34,288 nucleotides of DNA from an uncultured Prochlorococcus sp. (GCA_902573045.1 CACGIB010000008.1:1-34288), one strand, 5' to 3'. Positions 1-7,966 are shown, counted from the first letter of the stretch. A program made the numbers and translations. Notes: generated by a model not told the origin, from the letters alone.

Positions 1-52
1 TAAGATTTACTTTCAAGCTAAATGAATAAATAAAAAATCTTTCTGTATCAAA

Positions 53-769
53 TTAAATCATAATTGATTGCATACTTTTTAGATCTACAAGATTACAATT
101 TAATTCCTCTTCATAATCCTTTACTGAAATAAAATTATTTAAAAACCCTGAATATTTTGCATCTCCGCCCACTGTACTTGAAAGTATAAATTTTGGATTG
201 AATTTGTTAATCAATTTAGGTATTACATCAGCACCTTTTACAAAAGAACCTACTAAGGGTAATTCTAAATTCTTTGTAGGAGTAATGACTGCATCAAGAT
301 TTTGTTTGTTTAAATTTTCATCAAGATATCCATGGGGTTCTATATAAAACCCATTCTCTTGATCGTCTTTAACAATATAACCGTTTTCTATTTGTGGCAC
401 TGGAGCACCAGCAGTAGCTTCAAAACTTAAATTAAATTTATTAGTCTTTTCAGTTGGCTTCAGCATTTTAATTGAACTAAAACCAATTTTTTCCAATGTT
501 TCAACAGCACTTTTAGGGCAAATTATAGGAATATCCTTTCTGAACATTTCTAATGTTGGAACGTGACAGTGATCTGGTAATCCCTGGGTTAATAAAATAA
601 TATCTATTTCTTTATCTATTAAAATATCTTCTTCTAATGATCCTTTAAAAAACCACTCACCTGGTGGGAATATTAGATCTCCTTTGAGCCAAGGATCAAT
701 AATTAAATTGGTCTTTTTGAATTTTATAAGCCAACCATTTGATCCAAGGTAGGTCGCTTCAAAAGTCAT
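53..769 (-). CDS. MBL-fold hydrolase-like protein with degenerate metal motif
   Basis: A 238-residue soluble protein with the outline of the metallo-beta-lactamase fold: an N-terminal strand region (ATYLGSNGWLIKF), an IIDPWL segment near residues 23-28, and the position of the metal-binding motif at residues 61-69. That motif normally reads THxHxDH; here it is TQGLPDHCH, so the first two histidines are replaced by Gln and Leu while Asp66 and His67 remain. Metal binding and hydrolase activity are therefore doubtful. The ATG start is the only good one. A second minus-strand gene (785-1111) ends 15 bp upstream, so the two are probably cotranscribed. The fold is a confident family call; the substrate is unknown. 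Confidence 0.75.
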   Translation of the reverse strand: MTFEATYLGSNGWLIKFKKTNLIIDPWLKGDLIFPPGEWFFKGSLEEDILIDKEIDIILLTQGLPDHCHVPTLEMFRKDIPIICPKSAVETLEKIGFSSIKMLKPTEKTNKFNLSFEATAGAPVPQIENGYIVKDDQENGFYIEPHGYLDENLNKQNLDAVITPTKNLELPLVGSFVKGADVIPKLINKFNPKFILSSTVGGDAKYSGFLNNFISVKDYEEELNCNLVDLKSMQSIMI

Positions 770-784
770 TATCTAAGTAGTCGT

Positions 785-1111
785 TTACCAAACTATAAAG
801 TAATTTTGATTTAATCGAGAATTTAAAATTTGAAATGACTTTCTTTTTAGATTAAATATTAAAACTTGGTTATCTTTATAACTAATTTTAAAATCTTCTT
901 TTTCTAGCATATGTATTGGTATTAAAGCTAATCCTCCAGTTCCTGAAAAAATGATTGGCATGGTGTTGTTTTTTGTTCCATTCATTTTTTGTAAGTCAAT
1001 AGCTTGAGAAACTATTTTTCTGGCTTTGTCAAATCCGTAATCTTCTATTAATTCAGGCCATAAAAAATTAACTGATTCATATTTCGAAAACTCAATTTGT
1101 ACTGTTTTCAT
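785..1111 (-). CDS. hypothetical protein, 108 aa
   Basis: A soluble-looking 108-residue protein with mixed charge, no signal peptide and no membrane segment. I do not recognise the family. It lies 15 bp upstream of the MBL-like gene on the same strand, and the small gene at 1156-1341 precedes it, so the three may share a transcript. The length and the clean ATG start support a real gene; no function can be inferred. Confidence 0.6.
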   Translation of the reverse strand: MKTVQIEFSKYESVNFLWPELIEDYGFDKARKIVSQAIDLQKMNGTKNNTMPIIFSGTGGLALIPIHMLEKEDFKISYKDNQVLIFNLKRKSFQILNSRLNQNYFIVW

Positions 1112-1155
1112 TAAAAATAATATAGATATAGTGATTAATTAATAACAATATAAAC

Positions 1156-1341
1156 TTAATTACTATTTTTAAACCTATCCATGACTAGTTGTAGCATATC
1201 CACTACATCTCCATCGGTTAAATTTAAATCCTTCTTTAAATCATTGCAAGTTAAATTCATTTCAAGTGCTGCTTCAGCCATATGATTAACTTTTTGGTTA
1301 TCACCACCCAATGAAATAAAGGGATTGAAGTTTTCTATCAT
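1156..1341 (-). CDS. small hypothetical protein, 61 aa
   Basis: A 61-residue acidic protein that looks mainly helical, with a Leu/Met-rich C-terminal half (DVVDMLQLVMDRF) that could form an amphipathic helix. It has no cysteine pair and no membrane segment; the single Cys is at about residue 32. The family is not recognised. It stands 44 bp upstream of the next minus-strand gene. Confidence 0.55.
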   Translation of the reverse strand: MIENFNPFISLGGDNQKVNHMAEAALEMNLTCNDLKKDLNLTDGDVVDMLQLVMDRFKNSN

Positions 1342-1448
1342 TTAATACTTGTTATTTCCACCTAGTTCTAGCTAAGAAATAATCAATTATCATTTATTGA
1401 TACAGAAGCTTATAAATATGTTATTTAATATTTAGAAAGTTTTTATTT

Positions 1449-1829
1449 TTAAACTAGAGATATTGATATTCCTTTTGATATCAATGCGAATCTTCTGGCT
1501 CTGACTAGAAAAGGAAATATCACATTTGTTCGTTTATTTGATTTAAACACTTTAGAAAGTAACAAAAGTAAACTACTCGAGGGATTATTTATCTGTTTGC
1601 AAATAGTATTAATTGCATCTGCCCCATGAAAGATATTTTCGTTTTTCAGGAGAATAGCTCCTTTATCTAGGTCATAACCTTTATCGTAGAGAGATTTAAT
1701 TAGAGTTAAATTTTTACGACCATCAATAATTTTAATATTATTTATCTTGCTTTTGATTTCTAAGAGCTCAGCAAAATGATTGCAGAATGGGCATTCTCCA
1801 TCATAAATAAAGGTATAGTTAGAAGTCAT
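1449..1829 (-). CDS. DCC family thiol-disulfide oxidoreductase-like protein (DUF393)
   Basis: A 126-residue protein with the DUF393/DCC signature near the N-terminus: residues 10-16 read DGECPFC, the CxxC-containing motif that names the family, followed by a thioredoxin-like layout with a GADAI segment near residue 71. Family members are predicted thiol-disulfide oxidoreductases, mostly of unknown substrate. The ATG start places the motif at the usual distance from the N-terminus. The last 25 residues are basic and hydrophobic. It is transcribed divergently from the small plus-strand gene beginning near 2032. The family assignment is strong; the cellular role is not known. Confidence 0.85.
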   Translation of the reverse strand: MTSNYTFIYDGECPFCNHFAELLEIKSKINNIKIIDGRKNLTLIKSLYDKGYDLDKGAILLKNENIFHGADAINTICKQINNPSSSLLLLLSKVFKSNKRTNVIFPFLVRARRFALISKGISISLV

Positions 1830-2031
1830 TAGGGAAAAACAGTTTTAATAGTATTTAAGTTACGCCAGAAAGATAGTAATGTTTAGATAATAAAACAAAA
1901 AATAAAAATTTTGTGGATTTCTAATAGAGGAATAACAAAGAGATTCTCACAATTACGAAGAAATGTCTCAATATAGGTATATTTTTCGTAAAAATCTGTA
2001 TGCTTACTCGGAGATATTATGTTTTAAAATC

Positions 2032-2169
2032 ATGAATTTATTAGCTTCTTTTGCTTTAGGTGGTTTCAATCCTTGGGCAGCAGGGTTTGGAATTGGATCT
2101 TTAGTCCTTTTTGGTCTTGTTGGTCTCGTTGCTGGTCCAAACCTAAAGAACTTTGACCCTGATGCATAA
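2032..2169 (+). CDS. small one-helix membrane protein, 45 aa
   Basis: A 45-residue protein with one Gly-rich transmembrane segment (about residues 18-36, ending in GLVGLVAGP) and a polar tail NLKNFDPDA. It has the size and style of the small thylakoid subunits of cyanobacteria, but I cannot match it to a named Psa, Psb or Pet subunit. The frame stays open upstream to an ATG at 1963, which would give 68 residues with a basic, tyrosine-rich extension; I prefer 2032 because the compact protein begins just before the hydrophobic part. Neither start has a well-spaced Shine-Dalgarno. A good terminator follows at 2197-2219, which supports a real transcript. Confidence 0.65.
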   Translation: MNLLASFALGGFNPWAAGFGIGSLVLFGLVGLVAGPNLKNFDPDA

Positions 2170-2196
2170 ATCATCAAACTTAATATAGATTTTTAA

Positions 2197-2219
2197 AAGG
2201 CTCATTTGAGTCTTTTTTT
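2197..2219 (+). terminator. Rho-independent terminator of the 45-aa gene
   Basis: The arms AAGGCTC (2197-2203) and GAGTCTT (2208-2214) form a 7-bp stem with one G-U pair and a four-base loop ATTT, followed by a T run reaching 2219. It sits 28 bp after the stop of the small membrane protein gene. Confidence 0.8.
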
Positions 2220-2274
2220 ATGCGGTTTTTAAAAATTATTTTTAGAATGAATTAAATTATTTTCTGCCAAAGAA

Positions 2275-2544
2275 ATGTTATTGAATCCTTTTTATCCATT
2301 TACTTTTTTGAAAATCTCTTCTCTTAAAGCCACTATTATTTTTTTATCAATACTTTTAGTTAAATCAAATTTGCTCAGATTAAAAGGTGGACTAATAGGA
2401 GGTCTTTTTGCCTTGATACTCATATCAGGTTTCTTTGCTTCTAGCACTATAGCTGTAGGATCTTTAGTTTATGCCTATAGATTAAAGAAGAAATCTAATG
2501 TTGATGATAATCAAATGCAGGATTTAGAAACTGTTAATGTTTAA
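2275..2544 (+). CDS. hypothetical membrane protein, 89 aa
   Basis: An 89-residue protein with two hydrophobic segments (about residues 15-35 and 42-68) separated by KGGLIGG, and a short charged C-terminal tail (KKKSNVDDNQMQDLETVN). It starts 55 bp after the preceding terminator, so it should have its own promoter. The start is uncertain: no clear ribosome binding site is visible. The family is not recognised. Confidence 0.5.
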   Translation: MLLNPFYPFTFLKISSLKATIIFLSILLVKSNLLRLKGGLIGGLFALILISGFFASSTIAVGSLVYAYRLKKKSNVDDNQMQDLETVNV

Positions 2545-2576
2545 GATATTTTGAGAATTAAAGTCACTTGGAAATC

Positions 2577-2693
2577 CTAAAATGGAGTTCCGGGGACAAA
2601 ATGCAAGACTAAAAAACCAAAACCGGCAGCAAAAACTATCGATACTGCAATGATGAGTAGTCCTGATGCCATACCACCTTCGTTAAATGCCAT
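2577..2693 (-). CDS. small one-helix membrane protein, 38 aa
   Basis: Reading the minus strand gives a 38-residue protein beginning MAFNEGGMASGLLIIAV and ending in LHFVPGTPF, with a single transmembrane helix over about residues 9-30. The polar Gly-rich N-terminus and the Pro/Gly-rich end look like a conserved small thylakoid or membrane subunit rather than chance sequence, and codon choice is ordinary for the window. I cannot name it. It is convergent with the 89-aa gene, 32 bp from its stop. It is too short for routine ORF calling, so it is easily missed. Confidence 0.65.
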   Translation of the reverse strand: MAFNEGGMASGLLIIAVSIVFAAGFGFLVLHFVPGTPF

Positions 2694-2780
2694 ATAGTTA
2701 GTTATTTTTATACATAATAGGACATTTTTGTTCCCAGGTTATAGTTCTAATTACTCATATATCATCCAAATTTATTATTA

Positions 2781-2975
2781 ATGGTGAATAAAAGTAAAAA
2801 TATGGAAGTTAATGAGATGACAAAACCAAATATTATTAATGGTTTAGATTTAACGTTTTCTTCTTTGGAGCTATTTTTAGAAGATACTAATTTGCCATTT
2901 TTTTTAGAGAGAAGATTTGGAAAAGGTTTAATCACGATGAATTTGAGATCTAAGCTAATTACCCTAAAGTTTTAA
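2781..2975 (+). CDS. small hypothetical protein, 64 aa
   Basis: A 64-residue ORF with three possible ATG starts (residues 1, 8 and 13). The third, beginning MTKPNIINGLDLT, has a GGAAG sequence about 9 bp upstream and may be the real one (2817). The protein is soluble, with an acidic middle and basic end. The 3' end overlaps the convergent DUF3303-like gene by 17 bp. No family is recognised, and it could be spurious. Confidence 0.4.
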   Translation: MVNKSKNMEVNEMTKPNIINGLDLTFSSLELFLEDTNLPFFLERRFGKGLITMNLRSKLITLKF

Positions 2976-3276
2976 ATAAATCTTTATGGTAATCAACAAC
3001 ATTTTGACAACTTATTACAGGTGTAAATTCCATATGAATGCCAAATTTAGCTCTCCATGGAGCAAAATGCGCAAAAATTTCTTTATCACTATGTGCTTTA
3101 CATAAACAAACTACCCTACCTTCCCCAGGAGCATGCACTCTAAATAACATCTCAAACTTGTCTGTTTTATCTGATTTCGCAATTTCACCATTATCCCAGG
3201 CCTCCACAAATAATTGATAAGCTTTTACTTGATTCTCAATATCTGGGAATTGGCAGTCAGCAAGAAATAATTGCAT
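2959..3276 (-). CDS. DUF3303-like conserved protein
   Basis: A 105-residue soluble protein that resembles the DUF3303 family of small alpha/beta-barrel-like proteins. Visible landmarks are MLFRVHAPGEGRVVCLCKA in the middle and FAPWRAKFGIHMEFTPVISC near residues 71-90, with paired cysteines (VVCLCKA). It starts at a clear ATG with no signal peptide. The biochemical role of the family is not known to me. Its 3' end overlaps the small plus-strand ORF. Confidence 0.6.
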   Translation of the reverse strand: MQLFLADCQFPDIENQVKAYQLFVEAWDNGEIAKSDKTDKFEMLFRVHAPGEGRVVCLCKAHSDKEIFAHFAPWRAKFGIHMEFTPVISCQNVVDYHKDLFKTLG

Positions 3277-3367
3277 TGGAGTATTCTTAAGATTTTACTT
3301 ATTATCGCTCAAATTGTTATTTATTAATAGTACTGTTTGAATTTGAAGATTAGAAAAAAATATTTTC

Positions 3368-3517
3368 CTAAATAAAGTAAGAGGAGAGGGTCTCAAGAAA
3401 TTTACCAATATCTTTTTTATATAAACTATCTGTGATTTTTAAAGAGAATAACTCATAATCATTTATATCTTTTTTTTTGTCAAATTTAATATTTCCCTTT
3501 AATGAAATATTTTTCAT
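3368..3517 (-). CDS. possible small protein, 49 aa
   Basis: The minus strand has a 49-residue ORF, beginning MKNISLKGNIKFDKKKDIND and ending in SSYFI, in the otherwise empty 360-bp gap between the DUF3303-like gene and the next membrane protein. It is lysine-rich and soluble, with a clean ATG. No family or Shine-Dalgarno is visible, so it may be chance in AT-rich DNA. Nothing else is apparent in the flanks (3277-3367, 3518-3636). Confidence 0.4.
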   Translation of the reverse strand: MKNISLKGNIKFDKKKDINDYELFSLKITDSLYKKDIGKFLETLSSYFI

Positions 3518-3636
3518 GATTGTATTGAGCACTATTTAAAATTTAAACAAATTTACTTAAAAGACAAATTTCTTTACATTATGTTTTTTATGAGAGAAAT
3601 TTCTAATTTATTTAGATAGTAATTAATTTATTTAAT

Positions 3637-3960
3637 TTAATAGTTAATTAATTTTCCTAGAGTATAGAAAATTGCATTTGTTAATGAAAAAATTACAGTT
3701 AATAGAGATGCGATAACGGGTAATAAATTGAACCATAACTGCGAAGTTGTCATTTTTGAATCAATAGGCAGAAAATTAGTTCTTTTTTTAATTCTTATTT
3801 GTAGCCAGAAAATAGATAATGGATAAATAATTCTAGAGAAGGTAATTAACATCGAAGGTAAAGTTCCTTTGTTTGCATAAAGTACATATCCTGAAAAAAA
3901 GTATAACGTCCAAACCAGAACTCTTTGAATCAGAATTAACCCCTTACTTTTGCCAGACAT
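3637..3960 (-). CDS. hypothetical membrane protein, 107 aa
   Basis: A 107-residue protein with about three hydrophobic segments (residues 10-28, 37-54 and 78-103) separated by a basic stretch RIKKRTNFLP. It has no recognisable catalytic motif. The GNAT gene (3967-4437) ends only 6 bp upstream on the same strand, so the two are very likely one operon transcribed from the divergent region near 4440. Confidence 0.6.
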   Translation of the reverse strand: MSGKSKGLILIQRVLVWTLYFFSGYVLYANKGTLPSMLITFSRIIYPLSIFWLQIRIKKRTNFLPIDSKMTTSQLWFNLLPVIASLLTVIFSLTNAIFYTLGKLINY

Positions 3961-3966
3961 TATTAA

Positions 3967-4437
3967 TTAATTAACTTTTATAATTTTAGTCATTTTATAT
4001 CTTTCAAAAAAAATGTTATTTATAGTAACTTTTTCTTTACGTATAATTTTCCATTCATTCTTAAGAAATAATTGATAACTTATTAAGCTTGCTTCAGTTG
4101 AGAGAGAATCCAAACCTTCTTTCTTAGCTTCATCTTCTAATTTATGAAGTAACGTAGAGCCGAAACCTTTTCTTTGGTATTTCCCTTTACAATAAAATAA
4201 CGCAATTCTATCTGTTGGATATCTTGTGGCAAAAGCAATAATTATTCCTTCTTTACTTAAAAGCCATCCTTTTCCTTTAGTTATTGACTTATCAAAATTT
4301 GAATTGTTCCAAGCTTGGCTTGACCAAGCCCTTTTTTGTTCTTGACTATAAATTTTTTCATCCAAAGATTTAATTGAATCAAAATAAACCTTTTTTAATT
4401 CAAGTTGATCTTTAATGTTAATTTGTCTTAAATTCAT
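3967..4437 (-). CDS. GNAT family N-acetyltransferase
   Basis: A 156-residue protein with the GNAT fold layout: N-terminal helix pair, strand IALFYCKGKY, then the acetyl-CoA pyrophosphate loop QRKGFGSTLL (the Q/RxxGxG/A motif), followed by a Glu/Lys-rich helix and the late SLISYQLFLKNEWKI segment that corresponds to the usual N-x-A-x-x-x-Y/F-x-x-x-G-F region. It should transfer an acetyl group from acetyl-CoA to an amine; the substrate cannot be told. Its ATG lies only 20 bp from the ATG of the divergent S51 peptidase. Confidence 0.85.
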   Translation of the reverse strand: MNLRQINIKDQLELKKVYFDSIKSLDEKIYSQEQKRAWSSQAWNNSNFDKSITKGKGWLLSKEGIIIAFATRYPTDRIALFYCKGKYQRKGFGSTLLHKLEDEAKKEGLDSLSTEASLISYQLFLKNEWKIIRKEKVTINNIFFERYKMTKIIKVN

Positions 4438-4457
4438 AAATAAATCTTCTTTTTAAT

Positions 4458-5138
4458 ATGCATAGCAAAAATATAGTTGCAATTGGTGGAGGAGGGTTTG
4501 GTCGATCTTTAGGCTCTCTTGAAATTGAAAAATATATAATTGCTTTGGTTAATAAAAAAAGGCCAAAAATTTGCTTTATTCCAACAGCTTCTGGCGATAA
4601 TAGTTTGTACAAACTAAATTTTTATAGAGCATTTTCAAAACTTGATTGTATAACAAGTCATATTGATTTTTTCTCAAGAACGGAAAACTTAGAAGAGAAA
4701 GTTTTAACTCAAGATATCATTTATGTTGGCGGAGGAAATACAAAAAGTATGTTGGCAGTTTGGAAAGAATGGAATTTAAATAAGATTTTGCAAAAAGCTT
4801 ATGAAAAAGGAATTGTAATGAGTGGCGTCAGTGCTGGGGCTATTTGTTGGTTTGATCAAGGGATTACTGATTCTTATGCTGAAGAATTAGCCATAATTGA
4901 TTGCTTAGGAATAGTACAAGGTATTGCCTGCCCTCATTTTGATGAAGAAAAAGAAAGGGAACCTTATGTTAATGATCTCATTAATAGAGAAATTATTAAA
5001 TCTTGTATTTGTATTGAGGGTAATTGTGCATTGCATATCAAAAATGATTTTGAATATTCCTCAATAGATTTTGGCAATGGTAAAAAATGTTTAAGACTCT
5101 TTAAGGAGAATAATATTTTAAAGAAGGAAATCCTTTAA
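4458..5138 (+). CDS. peptidase S51 family protein (dipeptidase E / cyanophycinase-like)
   Basis: A 226-residue protein with the S51 core: a glycine-rich N-terminus (AIGGGGFGR), a KICFIPTAS strand, the YVGGGNT motif at residues 90-95, the nucleophile elbow GVSAGA with Ser125, and a CPHFDEE segment with His160, which matches the catalytic His of PepE. The family includes dipeptidase E (Asp-X dipeptides) and cyanophycinase; at 226 residues it is closer to the PepE type. It is cytoplasmic, with no signal peptide. It is divergent from the GNAT gene and convergent with the 134-aa gene, leaving an 18-bp gap. Family certain, substrate uncertain. Confidence 0.88.
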   Translation: MHSKNIVAIGGGGFGRSLGSLEIEKYIIALVNKKRPKICFIPTASGDNSLYKLNFYRAFSKLDCITSHIDFFSRTENLEEKVLTQDIIYVGGGNTKSMLAVWKEWNLNKILQKAYEKGIVMSGVSAGAICWFDQGITDSYAEELAIIDCLGIVQGIACPHFDEEKEREPYVNDLINREIIKSCICIEGNCALHIKNDFEYSSIDFGNGKKCLRLFKENNILKKEIL

Positions 5139-5156
5139 AAATATTTATAGTATAAT

Positions 5157-5561
5157 TTAGATCTCTTCATTTTTTGAGATTGAAGTAAATTCAATCCCTT
5201 TGTACTTCACAAAAGAAGCAGTCCATACTTCTTTGGAAAGATTGCCAAGGTATTTTAAGAATTGATTTGTATCTCCGTCTCTAATCCATTCGGATTTTAT
5301 AAATGGAAGCTCTTTCTGCATTCTTTTAGGATGCATATGAACTAGAAGTAATCCTTTTTCTTCAGAAACCCTTTTTAAAGAACCTTCATCAGTCCTTTGA
5401 AAAACTCTCATTAGAAGATTTAAAATAACTTCTTCTCCCAGTTTCTTTAAATTTTCTACTTCCTCTAAATTATCCTTAATTTCTTTCCCTCCAAGAGGCA
5501 TAGCTCTTACAAGATTTTGCTCTATTAAAGCTATTGCAATTAAATAATTTTGACTTGCCAT
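5157..5561 (-). CDS. conserved hypothetical protein, 134 aa
   Basis: A 134-residue, mostly helical soluble protein. The N-terminus is hydrophobic enough to form a buried helix (NYLIAIALIEQNLVRAMPLG) but is not a signal peptide. A charged helix with repeated Glu/Lys follows, and the C-terminal half carries conserved-looking aromatic residues (SEWIRDGDTNQFLKYLG). I recognise no named family; its length and composition are those of a conserved cyanobacterial protein. It is convergent with the S51 peptidase gene. Confidence 0.6.
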   Translation of the reverse strand: MASQNYLIAIALIEQNLVRAMPLGGKEIKDNLEEVENLKKLGEEVILNLLMRVFQRTDEGSLKRVSEEKGLLLVHMHPKRMQKELPFIKSEWIRDGDTNQFLKYLGNLSKEVWTASFVKYKGIEFTSISKNEEI

Positions 5562-5718
5562 ATTCTTAAATAATACTTTTTTGTTATTCTAACCTCTTGT
5601 GTTCATTAAAATCTTTTATGGATTAATCATTTGCTAAAAAAAAATTAATTTATTATTTTCCTATGAACTTGAAACCATTTTTTTATTTATATTAATTAGT
5701 AATATAAGATTTATAGAT

Positions 5719-5952
5719 ATGAGGTTTTTTTTGTTTCTAATTTCAGGAATTTTTGCAGGTCTTTATTTATCATGGCCTGGTTTAGTTAATCCGAAGAATT
5801 GGAAATGTTTCAATAATATTATTGCAAGATCAGCTGAAGATAAAATTTCTTTTAAAGCTGCATTGCAGATTTCTCCTAGTTATTTACTAAAAGGTAATAA
5901 TAAAAAGCCCTCATCAAAAATAAGAATCATAGCAGATGCGTGTTTTCGTTAA
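5719..5952 (+). CDS. hypothetical protein with N-terminal membrane segment, 77 aa
   Basis: A 77-residue protein whose first 20 residues are hydrophobic (RFFLFLISGIFAGLYLSWPG) and could be a signal anchor. A basic soluble tail containing two cysteines follows. The family is not recognised. It ends 31 bp before the MTHFR-like gene on the same strand, so it may be the first gene of that operon. Upstream, 5562-5718 holds only AT-rich DNA that must carry the promoter. Confidence 0.5.
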   Translation: MRFFLFLISGIFAGLYLSWPGLVNPKNWKCFNNIIARSAEDKISFKAALQISPSYLLKGNNKKPSSKIRIIADACFR

Positions 5953-5983
5953 GATGTTAAAGCAGTAAATTTGATTACTAAAA

Positions 5984-6781
5984 ATGAATAACGATATGCG
6001 ATTTGAATTGTCATTTAAAAATATTTCTCAGTTAGAAAATAAACTTAATTTCTGCAAATTTAATAATATAAAAAACATTAATATCCCATGTAAAGGTCTT
6101 ATTAAGAAGCAATTATTTAATTCAACTATTGATTATATTTCAAAAAATTTCCAAGATTTTAATATAACTTATCACTATAGCCTTTATCATCAATACTCAA
6201 ATAATAAAAATAAATCTTATGAGGATTTTTTAAATTTTATTGAAAATTCATTTTCTAATAGAAATTATGAAATTCTTCTTGTATCAGGATCTAATAAGAA
6301 AAAAAATTTTGATACTATAACAGTATTAAGTTCTTTAAAAAAAGAAAAAAATTTAAAAGTCAAATTAGGTGTAGCTTATAACCCATACTTAGAAAAATAT
6401 TATAAGGTTTCTTCAGAGAGAGAAAGGTTAGAAAGGAAAATTTCGTCAGGTTTAATAAATTCAATTTGGCTTCAATTTGGTACAGATATTAATGTTCTTC
6501 AAAATGAAATTAATTATCTTAGGACCGTTGTAAGTTTTGAAAAATTAAAATTATTTGGAAGTTTATTAATTCCTTCAAAACAATTTATAGCAAGGTTTAA
6601 ATTTCGTCCCTGGAAAGAAGTTCATATATCAGAAAATTGTTTATATTCGTTAGAAAATTTTTTTGATTTTACAAGAGATTTAGTTTTTTTTTACAAAAAT
6701 AATAATATCACTCCTGTTATTGAAACTGATTTTACATCATTAGAAAAACTTGATTCAATATTTAGTTTTTTTAGGAAATGA
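5984..6781 (+). CDS. methylenetetrahydrofolate reductase-like TIM-barrel protein
   Basis: A 265-residue protein with features of the MTHFR (MetF) barrel: ITYHYS at residues 61-66 (compare the TxH strand of MetF), EILLVSGSN at 96-104 (the strand carrying LRGD in MetF), KLGVAYNP at 127-134 (compare VAxYPE), and ERERLERKISSGL..IWLQ at 145-164 (compare the LKxKVDAGADxxITQ helix and strand). The catalytic and flavin-contacting residues of true MTHFR are not clearly preserved, so a related but different activity is likely. The next start codon, of a renalase-like flavoprotein, is 27 bp after this stop. A second ATG lies four codons in (5996). The fold call is inference from motif order. Confidence 0.55.
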   Translation: MNNDMRFELSFKNISQLENKLNFCKFNNIKNINIPCKGLIKKQLFNSTIDYISKNFQDFNITYHYSLYHQYSNNKNKSYEDFLNFIENSFSNRNYEILLVSGSNKKKNFDTITVLSSLKKEKNLKVKLGVAYNPYLEKYYKVSSERERLERKISSGLINSIWLQFGTDINVLQNEINYLRTVVSFEKLKLFGSLLIPSKQFIARFKFRPWKEVHISENCLYSLENFFDFTRDLVFFYKNNNITPVIETDFTSLEKLDSIFSFFRK

Positions 6782-6808
6782 AAGAGAAATTATATCAATA
6801 TAAGACTT

Positions 6809-7966
6809 ATGCAAAGTGATTTTACATACGACCTAATAATAATTGGCGGGGGGATATCTGCATGTGTTTTTGCTTCGAAGTATTTTCAAAATAATATTTC
6901 AAAAAAAGTTGCATTAATTGAGAATGGTCGTGGACTTGGAGGAAGATCTAGTACAAGAATAAGCAAAAGATTTAATGGATGGAAACTAAATCATGGTGCT
7001 CCAAATTTTAATATAATTAACAGTAATAATAACCTTCTATTAAAAAGTTATATTGATGAATTATTGGAAAATAAGTTTATAAAAATTGACGATTCAGATT
7101 TGATTTATCTAGATAAGGAATCTACTATAAAAACTTTTAAAAAATCTGAATTTTCTTGCGGCGTTAACTATCTATCTTTATACTCTATGAGTGAATTATC
7201 GCAAAAGATAATTGAGGTTAATAATTTAAAGAGTAAAATAGATTTTTATTTTGAAACTTTAATAGTTGATTTGAATTTTAGAAATGATGAATGGGTATTA
7301 TCATCTCAAAATGGAAAAAAATTTAAATCTAAATATCTTATTTGCTCAACTAATTTGTTGTTACATATAAGGTCATTGAAAATTTTAAACTTAAATCAAA
7401 TTCCATTAAGAAAAGCTATTCCTAAAAATAAAGATAAAAAAATTGACTTGTTAATAAATTTTTTAGATAAACAATCATTTATTCAGAGGTTAACTTTTTT
7501 AATTTATACAAATGATAATTATAGTTATAAAGATTTTTATTCTAAAAAACAAAGGTATTTTTATTTAAAAAGTGAACTAGAGAGTAAATATAAATTTGAA
7601 AGAATTATTTTTCAGCTACAACATAACAAAAAATTAGGTATTGTAGTACATTCAAAAAATATTGATTTTATTAATTCTTATATAAATACAAAAGATGAAG
7701 AGGTTTTTAAGCAAAAAATAATTATAAATTTCAATGCACTATTTGAGGGTAATTCTTTAGTGAATCCATTAACTTTAAATGAAAAAATCTCTATTATGAA
7801 TTGGAGAGCTTCACAACCATCTGGAAAAGCCGTCCCATTATCTTTACAATTTAGTAGAAAATATAGAATTGGATTTTGCGGAGATTGGTTTGCTGGAGAT
7901 GGTTTTGGTAGGATTGAAGGTGCAATTTTAAGTGCTTTACTATTATTAAAAAAATTTAAGATTTAA
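6809..7966 (+). CDS. renalase-like NAD(P)/FAD-dependent oxidoreductase
   Basis: A 385-residue flavoprotein. The N-terminus has the Rossmann FAD-binding motif IIGGGISACVFA (residues 11-22), then the acidic end of the second strand (ALIEN) and the GLGGRSSTR motif (42-50) that binds FAD in amine-oxidase-like proteins. The C-terminus has the second FAD motif GDWFAGDGFGRIEGAI, which is the renalase-type GDW..G..R.EGA pattern. The enzyme should oxidise an amine or a reduced nicotinamide-like substrate; the real substrate is unknown. It follows the MTHFR-like gene by 27 bp and overlaps the stop of the convergent kinase gene by 4 bp. Its codons are very AT-rich, with many Lys, Asn and Ile residues. 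Confidence 0.8.
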   Translation: MQSDFTYDLIIIGGGISACVFASKYFQNNISKKVALIENGRGLGGRSSTRISKRFNGWKLNHGAPNFNIINSNNNLLLKSYIDELLENKFIKIDDSDLIYLDKESTIKTFKKSEFSCGVNYLSLYSMSELSQKIIEVNNLKSKIDFYFETLIVDLNFRNDEWVLSSQNGKKFKSKYLICSTNLLLHIRSLKILNLNQIPLRKAIPKNKDKKIDLLINFLDKQSFIQRLTFLIYTNDNYSYKDFYSKKQRYFYLKSELESKYKFERIIFQLQHNKKLGIVVHSKNIDFINSYINTKDEEVFKQKIIINFNALFEGNSLVNPLTLNEKISIMNWRASQPSGKAVPLSLQFSRKYRIGFCGDWFAGDGFGRIEGAILSALLLLKKFKI

